DNA of 12,553 nucleotides from an uncultured Eubacteriales bacterium (GCA_900544945.1 UQXG01000060.1:1-12553), one strand, 5' to 3'. Shown: positions 1 through 7,396, counted from the first letter of the stretch. Notes: generated from the sequence alone by a model not told the origin. Program-made: numbers and translations.

Positions 1-18
1 AATATTTTGTCCTATGCA

Positions 19-35
19 AAGATGTTGCTCATCTT
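19..35. promoter_or_regulatory. Palindrome upstream of the isomerase gene, candidate operator
   Basis: A perfect 6-bp inverted repeat, AAGATG and CATCTT around a 5-base spacer (TTGCT), ends six bases before the ribosome site of the isomerase gene. Its core, GATG-N5-CATC (21-33), recurs at 1765-1777 just upstream of the promoter of the ROK repressor gene. A by-eye scan of the window found no other copy. The shared core suggests one regulator, most simply the ROK protein, but it could equally be a small 5'-leader hairpin. The promoter of this operon is probably left of the window; bases 1-18 hold nothing I can assign. Confidence 0.4.
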
Positions 36-54
36 ATATAAAGGAGAGATACGA

Positions 55-744
55 ATGAAGCGTTCCGAAGTTAACAAGGCTCTTCGTGAGCTGGAAGCCA
101 TGTGCAAAAAATACCACTGCTACCTGCCGCCTTTCTGCCACTTTACCCCGGAGGAATGGGAAGCCAAGGGTCACGAGTATGACGAGGTCCGGGACTGCTG
201 CCTGGGCTGGGACATCACCGACTACGGCAAGGGCGACTTTGACAAGATGGGCTTCTCCCTCATTACCATCCGCAATGGCAGCCAGACTATGAAGGACAAG
301 TATCCCAAGGTTTACGCCGAGAAGCTACTGTACCTGAAGGAGGGCCAGTATTCCCCCAACCATTTCCACTGGTATAAAACTGAGGATATCATCAACCGAG
401 GCGGCGGAAACGTGCTGATTCGGGTGTATAACTCCCATCCCGACGAGTCCATTGACTATGAAAGCGACGTGACAGTACATACCGACGGCAGAACCTACAC
501 CGTTCCCGCCGGAACCCAGATCCGCCTGACCCCCGGTGAAAGCATTTATATCCAGCAGTACCTCTACCACGACTTCGAGGTGGAGCCGGGCACCGGCGAT
601 GTGCTGCTGGGCGAGGTCAGCCAGTGCAATGACGACAGTAACGATAACCGCTTCAATCCTCCCATGGGCCGGTTCCCTGCCATCGAAGAGGACGAAGCGC
701 CTTACCGCCTGCTGTGCACGGAATATCCCGAGGCGAAGGACTGA
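55..744 (+). CDS. D-lyxose/D-mannose ketol-isomerase (cupin family)
   Basis: This 229-residue protein matches the cytoplasmic D-lyxose isomerase family, which interconverts D-lyxose and D-xylulose and usually also D-mannose and D-fructose using a divalent metal in a cupin barrel. The family metal site is visible as His103-x-His105 and Glu110 in an NHFHWYKTED stretch, with His172 in a YHDFEVEPG strand as the likely fourth ligand. The length is normal for the family. The ATG at 55 is preferred over an in-frame TTG at 7 because AAGGAG (41-46) lies eight bases before it and the alignable protein starts there with a typical MKRSEVNKAL helix. The kinase gene follows after 15 bases, so the two are almost certainly cotranscribed. 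Family assignment is firm; whether lyxose or mannose is the real substrate cannot be read from sequence. A kinase that takes fructose would favour mannose. Confidence 0.88.
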   Translation: MKRSEVNKALRELEAMCKKYHCYLPPFCHFTPEEWEAKGHEYDEVRDCCLGWDITDYGKGDFDKMGFSLITIRNGSQTMKDKYPKVYAEKLLYLKEGQYSPNHFHWYKTEDIINRGGGNVLIRVYNSHPDESIDYESDVTVHTDGRTYTVPAGTQIRLTPGESIYIQQYLYHDFEVEPGTGDVLLGEVSQCNDDSNDNRFNPPMGRFPAIEEDEAPYRLLCTEYPEAKD

Positions 745-759
745 AAAGGAGGACGAACG

Positions 760-1707
760 ATGATTGACGTAGTGGCATTGGGTGAACTGCTTATTGATTT
801 TGCGGCCAAATCCACGGATACCAGCGGCTATCCCACCATGGCTGCAAACCCCGGCGGCGCTCCCGGCAATTTTCTGGCAGCGCTGAACGCCTACGGTAAG
901 AAAACCGCTTTTCTGGGAAAAGTAGGCAACGATGCCTTCGGCCATCTGTTGCTGGGCACCCTGAAGGCTGCGGGCATCGAGACAAAGAGCGTTGTGGTGG
1001 ACGATTCCGTGTTCACCACCTTAGCCTTCGTGACCTTTGATGAAAACGGCGACCGCTCCTTTTCCTTCGCCCGGAAACCCGGCGCGGACACGCAGCTTAC
1101 CTGGGAGGAGATTGACAAATCTCTCATTGATGACGCCAGAGTGTTCCATTTCGGCACCCTGAGCCTGACAGACGAACCCGTCCGCACAGCAACCCAAAGG
1201 GCCGTTGCCTATGCCAAGGAAAAGGGAAAGCTCATCACCTGTGACCCGAACCTGCGCAAGCCTCTGTGGCCCAGCGAGGATGCGGCACGGGAGCAGATGT
1301 TGTGGAGCCTCCGACAGGCGGATGTGGTGAAAATCAGCGATAACGAGGTGGAGTTCCTGTGGAACTGCACCCCGGAGGAGGGCGCGGATAAGCTGCTGAA
1401 GGAATTCGGTGTGTCTCTTGCTTTGGTGACCCTGGGCCCCGAGGGCTGTCTGCTGAAGACGGAAAACGCATCCTTCCGGGCTGTCTGTCCCAAGGTTCAT
1501 CCCATCGACACCACCGGCGCGGGAGACATCTTTGGCGGCAGCGCGCTATCCCGGCTGCTGGAACTGGAGAAACCTATTGATGCCCTGAAAGAAGAAGATC
1601 TTGCCTACATTGGCAGCTTTGCTGCCGCCGCTGCCAGCCTGTCCACGGAAGCCTCCGGCGGCATCCCCAGCATCCCGGAAAAGGGTGCGGTTTTGAAGGC
1701 TATGTAA
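760..1707 (+). CDS. PfkB-family sugar kinase, probable fructokinase
   Basis: This is a 315-residue ribokinase/PfkB-family kinase that phosphorylates a sugar with ATP in the cytoplasm. The N-terminal substrate motif GGAPGNF begins at residue 32, with a GKVGNDAFG strand after it. The C-terminal signature DTTGAGD is at residues 250-256 and ends in the catalytic-base Asp256. The N-terminus (VALGELLIDF) and overall layout are those of bacterial fructokinases (EC 2.7.1.4), and the length is usual. AAGGAGG (746-752) sits seven bases before the ATG. Coupled with the upstream isomerase, the likely route is mannose to fructose to fructose 6-phosphate. A ketopentose substrate such as xylulose is possible but less typical of PfkB enzymes. 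The gene is directly followed by a terminator, so it closes a two-gene operon. The fructose assignment within PfkB is inference from similarity and context. Confidence 0.87.
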   Translation: MIDVVALGELLIDFAAKSTDTSGYPTMAANPGGAPGNFLAALNAYGKKTAFLGKVGNDAFGHLLLGTLKAAGIETKSVVVDDSVFTTLAFVTFDENGDRSFSFARKPGADTQLTWEEIDKSLIDDARVFHFGTLSLTDEPVRTATQRAVAYAKEKGKLITCDPNLRKPLWPSEDAAREQMLWSLRQADVVKISDNEVEFLWNCTPEEGADKLLKEFGVSLALVTLGPEGCLLKTENASFRAVCPKVHPIDTTGAGDIFGGSALSRLLELEKPIDALKEEDLAYIGSFAAAAASLSTEASGGIPSIPEKGAVLKAM

Positions 1708-1711
1708 GGAA

Positions 1712-1746
1712 AAACCCGGAGATTCCTCAGAATTTCCGGGTTTCTT
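1712..1746 (+). terminator. Hairpin terminator after the kinase gene
   Basis: A 14-bp stem (left arm 1712-1725, right arm 1730-1743) with one G-T pair and a 4-base CTCA loop starts five bases after the kinase stop codon. Its right arm ends in TTT followed by CTT. The U tract is short, but stem length, GC core and position support an intrinsic terminator. The A run on the left arm means it could also act, less strongly, on the other strand. Confidence 0.75.
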
Positions 1747-1764
1747 CACGCCTTGTGGCGCTGG

Positions 1765-1777
1765 GATGCGGGGCATC
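1765..1777. promoter_or_regulatory. Palindrome upstream of the ROK gene promoter, candidate operator
   Basis: GATGC-GGG-GCATC is a perfect 5-bp dyad lying seven bases before the -35 box of the ROK gene. It shares the GATG-N5-CATC core with the palindrome at 21-33 before the isomerase gene. Centred about 50 bp before the expected transcription start, it could be an autoregulatory site of the ROK protein. This is inference from shared sequence and position; a second weak hairpin (CGCC-TTGT-GGCG, 1749-1760) beside it may simply be remnants of the terminator region. Confidence 0.35.
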
Positions 1778-1784
1778 AGGCGAA

Positions 1785-1813
1785 TTGACAAAAGAATCGA
1801 GAAACCGTATAAT
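1785..1813 (+). promoter_or_regulatory. Consensus vegetative (sigma-A) promoter for the ROK gene
   Basis: TTGACA (1785-1790) and TATAAT (1808-1813) match the vegetative consensus at all twelve positions with the ideal 17-bp spacer. Transcription should start near 1820, giving a leader of about 30 bases. Such a strong core promoter in front of a repressor gene suggests that its output is held down by autorepression or is needed constitutively. With no obvious terminator between 2955 and 3124, it may also feed the sensor operon downstream. Confidence 0.85.
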
Positions 1814-1853
1814 GAGGACAAAAGGGCAGAACAAAGGAAGGTGAGCTTTGGAT

Positions 1854-2954
1854 ATGGCGCAGAAACCACGCAACGCAGACTACACAAAAGAATATAACCG
1901 CAAAGCGGTCCTGCGCATCCTGCGGCATAACGCCGTGAGCCGGGCAGAGCTGGCCCGGGCCACGGGTCTGACCCGGGCGGCCACCTCCCTGATTGTGGAG
2001 GACCTGCGGAATCTGGGAATTGTGACAGAGCTTGCCCCTCAGTCCGTGGGCCGGGGCCGCAGCGCCACACCCCTTGCTCTGCGCCCCGACTGCTATTACG
2101 CATTGGCAGTGGATTTGGCCAGAAAGGGCTGCAGTGTGGGCCTGTGTGATATGGCCGGGAATCTGCTTCAGTGCCGAAAGATTCCGGAGCAGGACAATCT
2201 GGCCATCATCGCGGAGCTGAAAGCCATACTGGAAACCGTGGAACGGGACAAGGTTCTGGGTATCGGTATCAGCTCCCCTGGCCCGCTGGACTGCGAAAAT
2301 GGCCGGATTTTGAACCCGCCCCGGTTTGAACGCTGGCACGGGGTGGAAATCAGCCAGCTTCTGTCCGAAGCGCTGGATATGCCTGCCTATCTGGAACACG
2401 ATGTCTGCGCTTTGGCGCTGCACCAGCTGGAAACGGGGCAAAGCCAGAATTTTATGCTGGTGTTCGTCGACATCGGTATCGGCGCAGCCATTATGTCCGG
2501 CGGAAAGAGAAATTCCAAATACTTCACAGGGGAACTGGGCCACACCACCATCCGCTTCGATGGACGGCTCTGCGAGTGCGGGAACCGGGGCTGCCTGGAA
2601 ACCTACGCCTCCATCCCAGCGCTGCTGGAAGGCTCGGAGTTTTCCAGTTGGGAGAACCTGATTGACAATGTGGATAAAAACCCAGAGGCCAAAAGGCTTC
2701 TGGATCAGGAGGCGGTCTATCTTTCTGCCGGTCTGATTAACCTGATAAACCTGATCCCCGTGGATACCATCTATTTGGCTGGAGATATCTGCTACCGTTA
2801 TGAGCTGCTGGCGCAGCGATTACAGCGGGAGATCAGTGCCAAGGCACTGCATCGGAGCAAGGGTAATATCAAAATCTACCCCTCCAGCCAGGATCCAAAC
2901 GTGGGCGTTCTCGCGGCGGCGGATGTGGTTTTTTTCAGGTTTTTCACCGTATAG
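1854..2954 (+). CDS. ROK-family transcriptional repressor (NagC/Mlc/XylR type)
   Basis: This protein of about 366 residues joins a DNA-binding domain to a sugar-kinase-like ROK domain, as in XylR, NagC and Mlc. Residues about 12-65 form a winged helix-turn-helix (NRKAVLRILRHNAVSRAELA, then GLTRAATSLIVEDL). The ROK domain follows, with GIGISSPGPLD, an acidic site at Asp183 (LEHDVCALA), and the zinc-binding signature ELGH plus CxCGxxGCLE, giving His230, Cys240, Cys242 and Cys247. The zinc site is intact. Such proteins bind operators until a sugar or sugar phosphate releases them. The ATG at 1854 fits the AGGTGA at 1839-1844; a TTG at 1848 in the same frame, served by AAAGGAAG, would add two residues and cannot be excluded. 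It stands alone behind a consensus promoter, between the isomerase-kinase operon and the sensor operon; the former is its most likely target. Confidence 0.88.
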   Translation: MAQKPRNADYTKEYNRKAVLRILRHNAVSRAELARATGLTRAATSLIVEDLRNLGIVTELAPQSVGRGRSATPLALRPDCYYALAVDLARKGCSVGLCDMAGNLLQCRKIPEQDNLAIIAELKAILETVERDKVLGIGISSPGPLDCENGRILNPPRFERWHGVEISQLLSEALDMPAYLEHDVCALALHQLETGQSQNFMLVFVDIGIGAAIMSGGKRNSKYFTGELGHTTIRFDGRLCECGNRGCLETYASIPALLEGSEFSSWENLIDNVDKNPEAKRLLDQEAVYLSAGLINLINLIPVDTIYLAGDICYRYELLAQRLQREISAKALHRSKGNIKIYPSSQDPNVGVLAAADVVFFRFFTV

Positions 2955-3057
2955 GCATTGCGCCGACGTCAAGAAAGCAGGAAGGCCTTTGGGGAAAGCT
3001 TGGAGAGAAACGGAGATTCGTTCCCAGTTTGCACAACCCTCCACGGTCTCCATACCT

Positions 3058-3085
3058 TTGACAGGGGGAAAACGCCCTACAGAAT
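3058..3085 (+). promoter_or_regulatory. Possible promoter of the sugar-sensor operon
   Basis: The 170-base gap between the ROK gene and the sensor operon (2955-3124) contains no convincing terminator. It has a perfect TTGACA at 3058-3063 followed 16 bp later by CAGAAT (3080-3085), a 4-of-6 match to a -10 box. The spacer carries an imperfect AGGGGG-AAAA-CGCCCT dyad (one mismatch) that could be a protein-binding site. Without a better -10 box this is only a candidate; the operon may instead be read through from the ROK promoter. I see nothing else in the gap. Confidence 0.35.
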
Positions 3086-3124
3086 AGAAAAACAACGCAA
3101 GCATATAAGAAAGAGGAAGCTGAC

Positions 3125-4102
3125 ATGAATCATATTCGCAGAAGATTCACCTCCTTAGCGGCTATTTCCATGGTTGTCACCCCGCTGCTGATCACAATTT
3201 ACCTGTTGTTCTGGAGCCCCGGTGATTTATCTGCCAGCCAGACTGGAAATCAGCGGGTGTTTGGCGCAACCTATATGACGATGAACAATCCATACTTCCA
3301 AGTGCTGGACACACAGATTCAGGCGCTTCTCGAGCTTCGTGGAGACGTACTGCTCACCCGGGATGCCGCTATGGATCAGCAGCGGCAAAACCAGGAGATT
3401 CAGGAATTGGTGGATGCGGGTGTCTGTGCCATTTTCATGACGCCGGTAGAGTGGGACACCTCAAAAGGCGGTGTTCAGATTGCCGCCGCCGCGGGTGTGC
3501 CGGTTATCGTTGTGGATGCCCCGATACAGGACTCGGAGCTGGCGGCCTGCTCGGTTTTGTCGGATAACTACCAGGCGGGGGTGTTGTGCGCCCAGCACCT
3601 GCTGTCTGTCCGGGACAGTGCAAAAATTCTCCTGCTGGAACACATCACCGCCCGCTCCGGTGCGGACCGAATCCAGGGCTTTAAGGACACCATTGCCGGC
3701 CATGAGGGCTTCGAAATTCTGGGTTCCGGTGAATCGGATGGACAAATCGAAAACGCCATGCCGGTGATGGAGCAGCTGCTGCGGCAATATCCGGATGCCG
3801 ATGTCCTAATGGCGCTCAATGACCCCAGCGCCTTCGGCGGACTGGCGGCGATTCAGGGAGCAGGCCTGTCGGATCGATTTCTGGTGTACAGCGTGGACGG
3901 CTCCCCTGAGGGGAAAGCCATGGTCAGCAGCGGCTTCCTCACGGCCACCTGCGCTCAGTTCCCCTCCAAGGTTGCCGAGGAAGCGGTGAATCAGGCCTAT
4001 GCCGCCATAGACGGCGGCTGTGAATGCAGTGAGGTCATTGTCCCAGTGGAGCTGCTGACAGCAGAAAACGTGAACCAATATGGAATAGATGGGTGGCAGT
4101 AA
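3125..4102 (+). CDS. Membrane-anchored periplasmic-type sugar-binding protein (sensor component)
   Basis: This 325-residue protein has an N-terminal basic stretch (RRR, residues 5-7) and one hydrophobic segment at about residues 9-30. A type-I periplasmic sugar-binding fold of the RbsB/LacI-like class (Peripla_BP_4) fills about residues 40-320. Family landmarks are the opening strand VFGATYMTMNNPYF, the IPVI-like strand VPVIVVDAP, and the hinge-region VYSVDGSPEG with Asp258, followed by the ATCAQFP strand. There is no lipobox cysteine, so it is probably held in the membrane by an uncleaved signal anchor rather than as a transport lipoprotein; cleavage after an SAS at about residues 35-37 is possible but poorly placed. 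AGAGGAAG precedes the ATG by about seven bases. It overlaps the histidine kinase gene by one base, so it most likely detects an outside sugar for the kinase, as XylFII does for a LytS kinase in clostridia. The ligand is unknown. Confidence 0.8.
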   Translation: MNHIRRRFTSLAAISMVVTPLLITIYLLFWSPGDLSASQTGNQRVFGATYMTMNNPYFQVLDTQIQALLELRGDVLLTRDAAMDQQRQNQEIQELVDAGVCAIFMTPVEWDTSKGGVQIAAAAGVPVIVVDAPIQDSELAACSVLSDNYQAGVLCAQHLLSVRDSAKILLLEHITARSGADRIQGFKDTIAGHEGFEILGSGESDGQIENAMPVMEQLLRQYPDADVLMALNDPSAFGGLAAIQGAGLSDRFLVYSVDGSPEGKAMVSSGFLTATCAQFPSKVAEEAVNQAYAAIDGGCECSEVIVPVELLTAENVNQYGIDGWQ

Positions 4103-5427
4103 TGAAAACGGAACGAAATCTGACGAGCATCGCAGCCGCGATGTTTGCATTGAATTTTTCTATCCTCGCCTTTTACTCGCTGATCTGTGTGACCACCACT
4201 TTTCGGATATGTGACACTTTGGGTGCACATGATTTTTTGACCTCCGTACGGCAGATACCCCGATATCCCTGGCAAATGCCGGTTCAAACGCTCAGTTTAT
4301 TTGCTTTGCTGTGTACGGTAAGCTTTTTCAAGATTTTCCGCCCCATCGAGCATTTTCCCTTACGGGTCGTCATTTGCGTCACAGAAATAGCCCTGTGCGC
4401 CGGAATCATCGTCTCTTTGAATTTCTATTACAGCGGTGTCGCCCTGCTTGTACTTGCTGATCTCGTCCACTATCTGCGCAGCAATCGAATGCGGCTGTGT
4501 TTTATCGTGATACTCAGCCTGATGTTTGCCTTTGGCCGATACGAGATTGTTGAACAATTCACGAGGTGTATCGCATTCAGCGCCTACCTCAGCTACTACA
4601 ACCCGATAGCCCAGAGCTGCTTTACCAGCTTGGAAAGCCTGATGGTCTGCCTGAACATTCTCCTGTTTGTTTTGTATATGATTTTGCTGTTTACCGGTCA
4701 AAAAGAAGAAAATGCCCGCATTCGCAAGCTGAATGAACAGCTTAACCAGGCCAACGACCAGCTTCGGGACTATGCTGTAAACATGGAGCGCATGACGCAG
4801 ATGCGGGAACGCAACCGGCTGGCCCGGGAGATTCACGACACTCTGGGACACACGCTTACCGGCATCATCATGGGGGCAGATGCGGGACTGGCTCTGTTTG
4901 ATGTTGCGCCGGAGGAATCCAAGAAACGGATTCAGGTGGTTGCCCAATCCGCTCGTGACGGACTTACAGACGTGCGTCGATCCATCAAGGCTCTGCGGCC
5001 TGACGCGTTGGAACATTCCTCCCTTGCGCAGGCACTGGAGGGGCTGGTTGAGAATTTCCGTCTCACGACATCCGCCCAAATTGCCTATTACCAGGAGGCG
5101 GGTGAGCTGAATCTGGATGTGGATGAAGAGGACGCGCTGTACCGGGTTGTTCAGGAGGGACTGACGAACGCTGTCCGTCATGGCAGAGCTGACCGCATTT
5201 CTATCCGGGTCACTCGAACCGGGGACTTGGTTACCGTCAGCATTCGGGACAACGGTATCGGCTGTGGGACGCTGGTGGAAGGCTTTGGGCTGCGCCACAT
5301 GCGCGAACGCCTGGATATGCTGGGCGGCACCCTGTCCTATGGGAATCTGGAGCAGGGTGCGCAGGATGGGTACACAGGCTTTTTCATTACTGTGGGCTTG
5401 CCCATCAGAAATAGAAAGGGGGAGTAA
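4102..5427 (+). CDS. Membrane sensor histidine kinase, HisKA_3 (NarL-partner) family
   Basis: This kinase has 441 residues. The first 205 or so hold about six hydrophobic segments with only short loops between them and no sizeable extracellular sensing domain. A coiled-coil linker follows (about 206-235, QKEENARIRKLNEQLNQAND). The HisKA_3 dimerisation domain carries the phospho-acceptor His245 in RLAREIHDTLGH. The HATPase domain shows the N box with Asn356 (EGLTNAVRHG), the DNGIG box at 383-387 and the GFGLRHMRERL box. All catalytic motifs are intact. The ATG at 4102 overlaps the preceding stop as TAATG and has GGGTGG just before it; a GTG at 4093 in frame would add three residues. Lack of its own extracellular domain and coupling to the binding-protein gene suggest that the binding protein supplies ligand recognition. 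Its partner regulator is encoded three bases downstream. Confidence 0.9.
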   Translation: MKTERNLTSIAAAMFALNFSILAFYSLICVTTTFRICDTLGAHDFLTSVRQIPRYPWQMPVQTLSLFALLCTVSFFKIFRPIEHFPLRVVICVTEIALCAGIIVSLNFYYSGVALLVLADLVHYLRSNRMRLCFIVILSLMFAFGRYEIVEQFTRCIAFSAYLSYYNPIAQSCFTSLESLMVCLNILLFVLYMILLFTGQKEENARIRKLNEQLNQANDQLRDYAVNMERMTQMRERNRLAREIHDTLGHTLTGIIMGADAGLALFDVAPEESKKRIQVVAQSARDGLTDVRRSIKALRPDALEHSSLAQALEGLVENFRLTTSAQIAYYQEAGELNLDVDEEDALYRVVQEGLTNAVRHGRADRISIRVTRTGDLVTVSIRDNGIGCGTLVEGFGLRHMRERLDMLGGTLSYGNLEQGAQDGYTGFFITVGLPIRNRKGE

Positions 5428-5430
5428 TCT

Positions 5431-6096
5431 GTGATTAAGGTTTTGATTGTAGACGACCAGGAATTATTTCGCGAGAGCCTAAAGGTGGTTCTGAGTGTCA
5501 GCGAAAATATCCGGGTAACCGATGCGGTATCCGGTGTGTCCCAGGCGCTGAGAAGCGCGGAGCAGGAGCGCCCGGATGTGGTTTTAATGGATATTCGTAT
5601 GCCCGGCATGGACGGCGTGGAGGGAACCAGGTTGCTGAAAAAACGGTGGCCTGATGTCAAGATCATTGTGCTTACCACTTTTGATGACGATGAATACATA
5701 TTTGGGGCGCTGAAAAATGGAGCAAGCGGTTACCTTCTAAAAGGGAGCAGCATCGCCAAATTGTCCGAGAGCATCCGAATTGCCTATGAAGACGGCGCGA
5801 TTATTACCCCCACTGTGGCCACAAAGGTGATCCACCAGTTTTCACACATGGCGCAGGGTTCATCCCGGCTCCAGGTGGACAAAGAAGCCGTCAAGGATAT
5901 CAGCAGGAGCGAGTGGCAGATCATCCAGACCGTGGGGGGCGGGATGTCCAACAAGGAGATTGCTCAGGAGCTTTCCCTATCCGAGGGGACCGTTCGCAAC
6001 TCCATCAGCAACATCCTGTTCAAGCTGGGTCTGCGGGACCGCACACAGCTGGCAATCTGGGCCGTACAAACCGGGGCGGTGAATCGTCCGCTATGA
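5431..6096 (+). CDS. NarL/FixJ-family response regulator
   Basis: This 221-residue DNA-binding response regulator has a receiver domain at about residues 1-120: the acidic pair in VDDQE, the phospho-acceptor Asp54 in VVLMDIRMPGMDG, a conserved Thr in VLTTFDDD, and Lys in YLLKG. A LuxR-type helix-turn-helix lies at about 150-215 (SNKEIAQELSLSEGTVRNSISNILFKLGL). The GTG start at 5431 is preceded by AAAGGGGGAG at 5415-5424 and lies three bases after the kinase stop. Phosphorylation by the upstream kinase should switch on DNA binding. The nearest plausible target is the AT-rich region at 7446-7629 before the phosphatase-importer operon, where identical direct repeats occur. Function as a regulator is clear; the target is inference. 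Its stop overlaps the next gene by four bases. Confidence 0.92.
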   Translation: MIKVLIVDDQELFRESLKVVLSVSENIRVTDAVSGVSQALRSAEQERPDVVLMDIRMPGMDGVEGTRLLKKRWPDVKIIVLTTFDDDEYIFGALKNGASGYLLKGSSIAKLSESIRIAYEDGAIITPTVATKVIHQFSHMAQGSSRLQVDKEAVKDISRSEWQIIQTVGGGMSNKEIAQELSLSEGTVRNSISNILFKLGLRDRTQLAIWAVQTGAVNRPL

Positions 6097-7385
6097 AAAA
6101 ATGGTTTGTAAAACGGAATGTGGTGGCACTGCTGACCCTGATGCTGTGCCTTTGTCTGGCAGGGTGCGTTGGAAATCAGGAAACAGTACTCACCATTGGT
6201 GTGTATTCGGGAAGCTACTGGAATACGCCCAATGGAAATTGCTACCAGATTCTGGACGATGTTATCACCCTATTTGAAGAATCGCACCCCGGAGTGAAAG
6301 TCGAGTACGTCAGCGGCATTCCCGCCAATGATTACAGCGAGTGGCTGGCAGAGCAAATTATGAAGGGGACAGAGCCGGATTTGTACTTTGTACTGCCTGA
6401 GGATTTTGATCTTTTGGTATCTTCCGGGGCATTGGCACAATTGGATGAATGGATTGCCGGAGACCCGGCGTTTGACACATCTGCCTATTATGAGCCCTGT
6501 CTGCGCTCAGGGCAGTCCAAAGGCCGCCAGTATGCCCTGCCCCACGAGAGCGTTCCCACCATCATGTTCGTAAATAAGACGCTGTTGGAAGCCAACGGCA
6601 TAGACATGCCGGATAACAGCTGGACCTGGGAAGATTTTTACAACATCTGCGAACGGATCACCAATGTGAGCCTACATCAGTACGGCGTATATGGCTGCTC
6701 CTGGCTGGATGCCATGTATTCCAACGGTGCGTCATTGTTTTCTGAAGACGGGCGAAGCTGCTATCTGGCTGAGGAGAATGTCCTGCAGGCCATTCAGTTT
6801 ACCAAGCGGCTGGGGGAACTGAATGGCGGTTACAGCGTTACTGTCCGAGACTTTGATGTGGGCAGGGTAGCCTTCCGCCCCCTCCTTTACTCGGAATACC
6901 GGGCCTATCAGCCCTACCCCTGGCGGGTAAAGAAATACTCCGCTTTTCAGTGGGACTGTGTCAGTATGCCCGCGGGCCCTTCCGGCTCCAATATTTCTGA
7001 GCTTCACACCATGATGTTGGGAATCAGCTCCCGCACCCGCCATGAAGAGCTTGCTTGGGAATTATGTAAACTCTTGTCCATAGACGAGAATGTGCAGCGG
7101 GAGCTTTACACCCATTCTCATGGTATTTCTCCACTCCCCGCTGTCGCGGAGGATCCCGAACTACTGCTCCAGATTCACCATGACATCCCCGAAGAAATCG
7201 GCTTCTCCCCCGATATGATTCACCGTATTATGAGCAACGCCGTGGTTGCACCCAGATTCGACGCGTACAGCCAGGCGATGATTATGGTGGAGAGTGCGAT
7301 ACAGGAGGCTGCCGGCAATCAGCTTGGGCAGAGCGGGATGCTCATTGCTCAGAGTGAAATCAATATTTTTCTGAATAAATCATAG
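6093..7385 (+). CDS. Orphan family-1 extracellular sugar-binding lipoprotein
   Basis: The protein has 430 residues with a lipoprotein signal peptide (KKWFVKRN, then a hydrophobic core) ending in the lipobox LAGC with Cys25. The mature part resembles solute-binding proteins of sugar ABC transporters of family 1 (MalE-like): TIGVYSGSYW, a HPGVKVEYVSG strand, EPDLYFV, ALPHESVPTIMFVNKTLLEANGI and SWTWEDFYNIC. The ATG at 6093 shares ATGA with the regulator stop; the open frame running further upstream only overlaps the regulator gene. No MalF/MalG-type permeases are encoded beside it, and the importer downstream has its own, unrelated binding protein. Translational coupling to the two-component system suggests a regulatory or auxiliary sensing role, or service to permeases elsewhere. 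The gene ends just before a strong terminator. The exact ligand is unknown. Confidence 0.8.
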   Translation: MKKWFVKRNVVALLTLMLCLCLAGCVGNQETVLTIGVYSGSYWNTPNGNCYQILDDVITLFEESHPGVKVEYVSGIPANDYSEWLAEQIMKGTEPDLYFVLPEDFDLLVSSGALAQLDEWIAGDPAFDTSAYYEPCLRSGQSKGRQYALPHESVPTIMFVNKTLLEANGIDMPDNSWTWEDFYNICERITNVSLHQYGVYGCSWLDAMYSNGASLFSEDGRSCYLAEENVLQAIQFTKRLGELNGGYSVTVRDFDVGRVAFRPLLYSEYRAYQPYPWRVKKYSAFQWDCVSMPAGPSGSNISELHTMMLGISSRTRHEELAWELCKLLSIDENVQRELYTHSHGISPLPAVAEDPELLLQIHHDIPEEIGFSPDMIHRIMSNAVVAPRFDAYSQAMIMVESAIQEAAGNQLGQSGMLIAQSEINIFLNKS

Positions 7386-7396
7386 CGTTTTTTGCA

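Noticed and set aside
35..40. TATATA as a -10 box for the isomerase operon
   Set aside because: It would place the transcription start inside or after the ribosome site at 41-46, and no -35 lies at the right distance.
4360..5298. 312-codon open frame on the - strand opposite the histidine kinase
   Set aside because: No domain similarity; it is a by-product of codon bias in the kinase gene, whose motifs are all intact.
5913..6092. 60-codon N-terminal extension of the family-1 lipoprotein
   Set aside because: It overlaps the regulator's helix-turn-helix coding sequence and would bury the signal peptide; the ATG at 6093 gives a proper lipoprotein signal.
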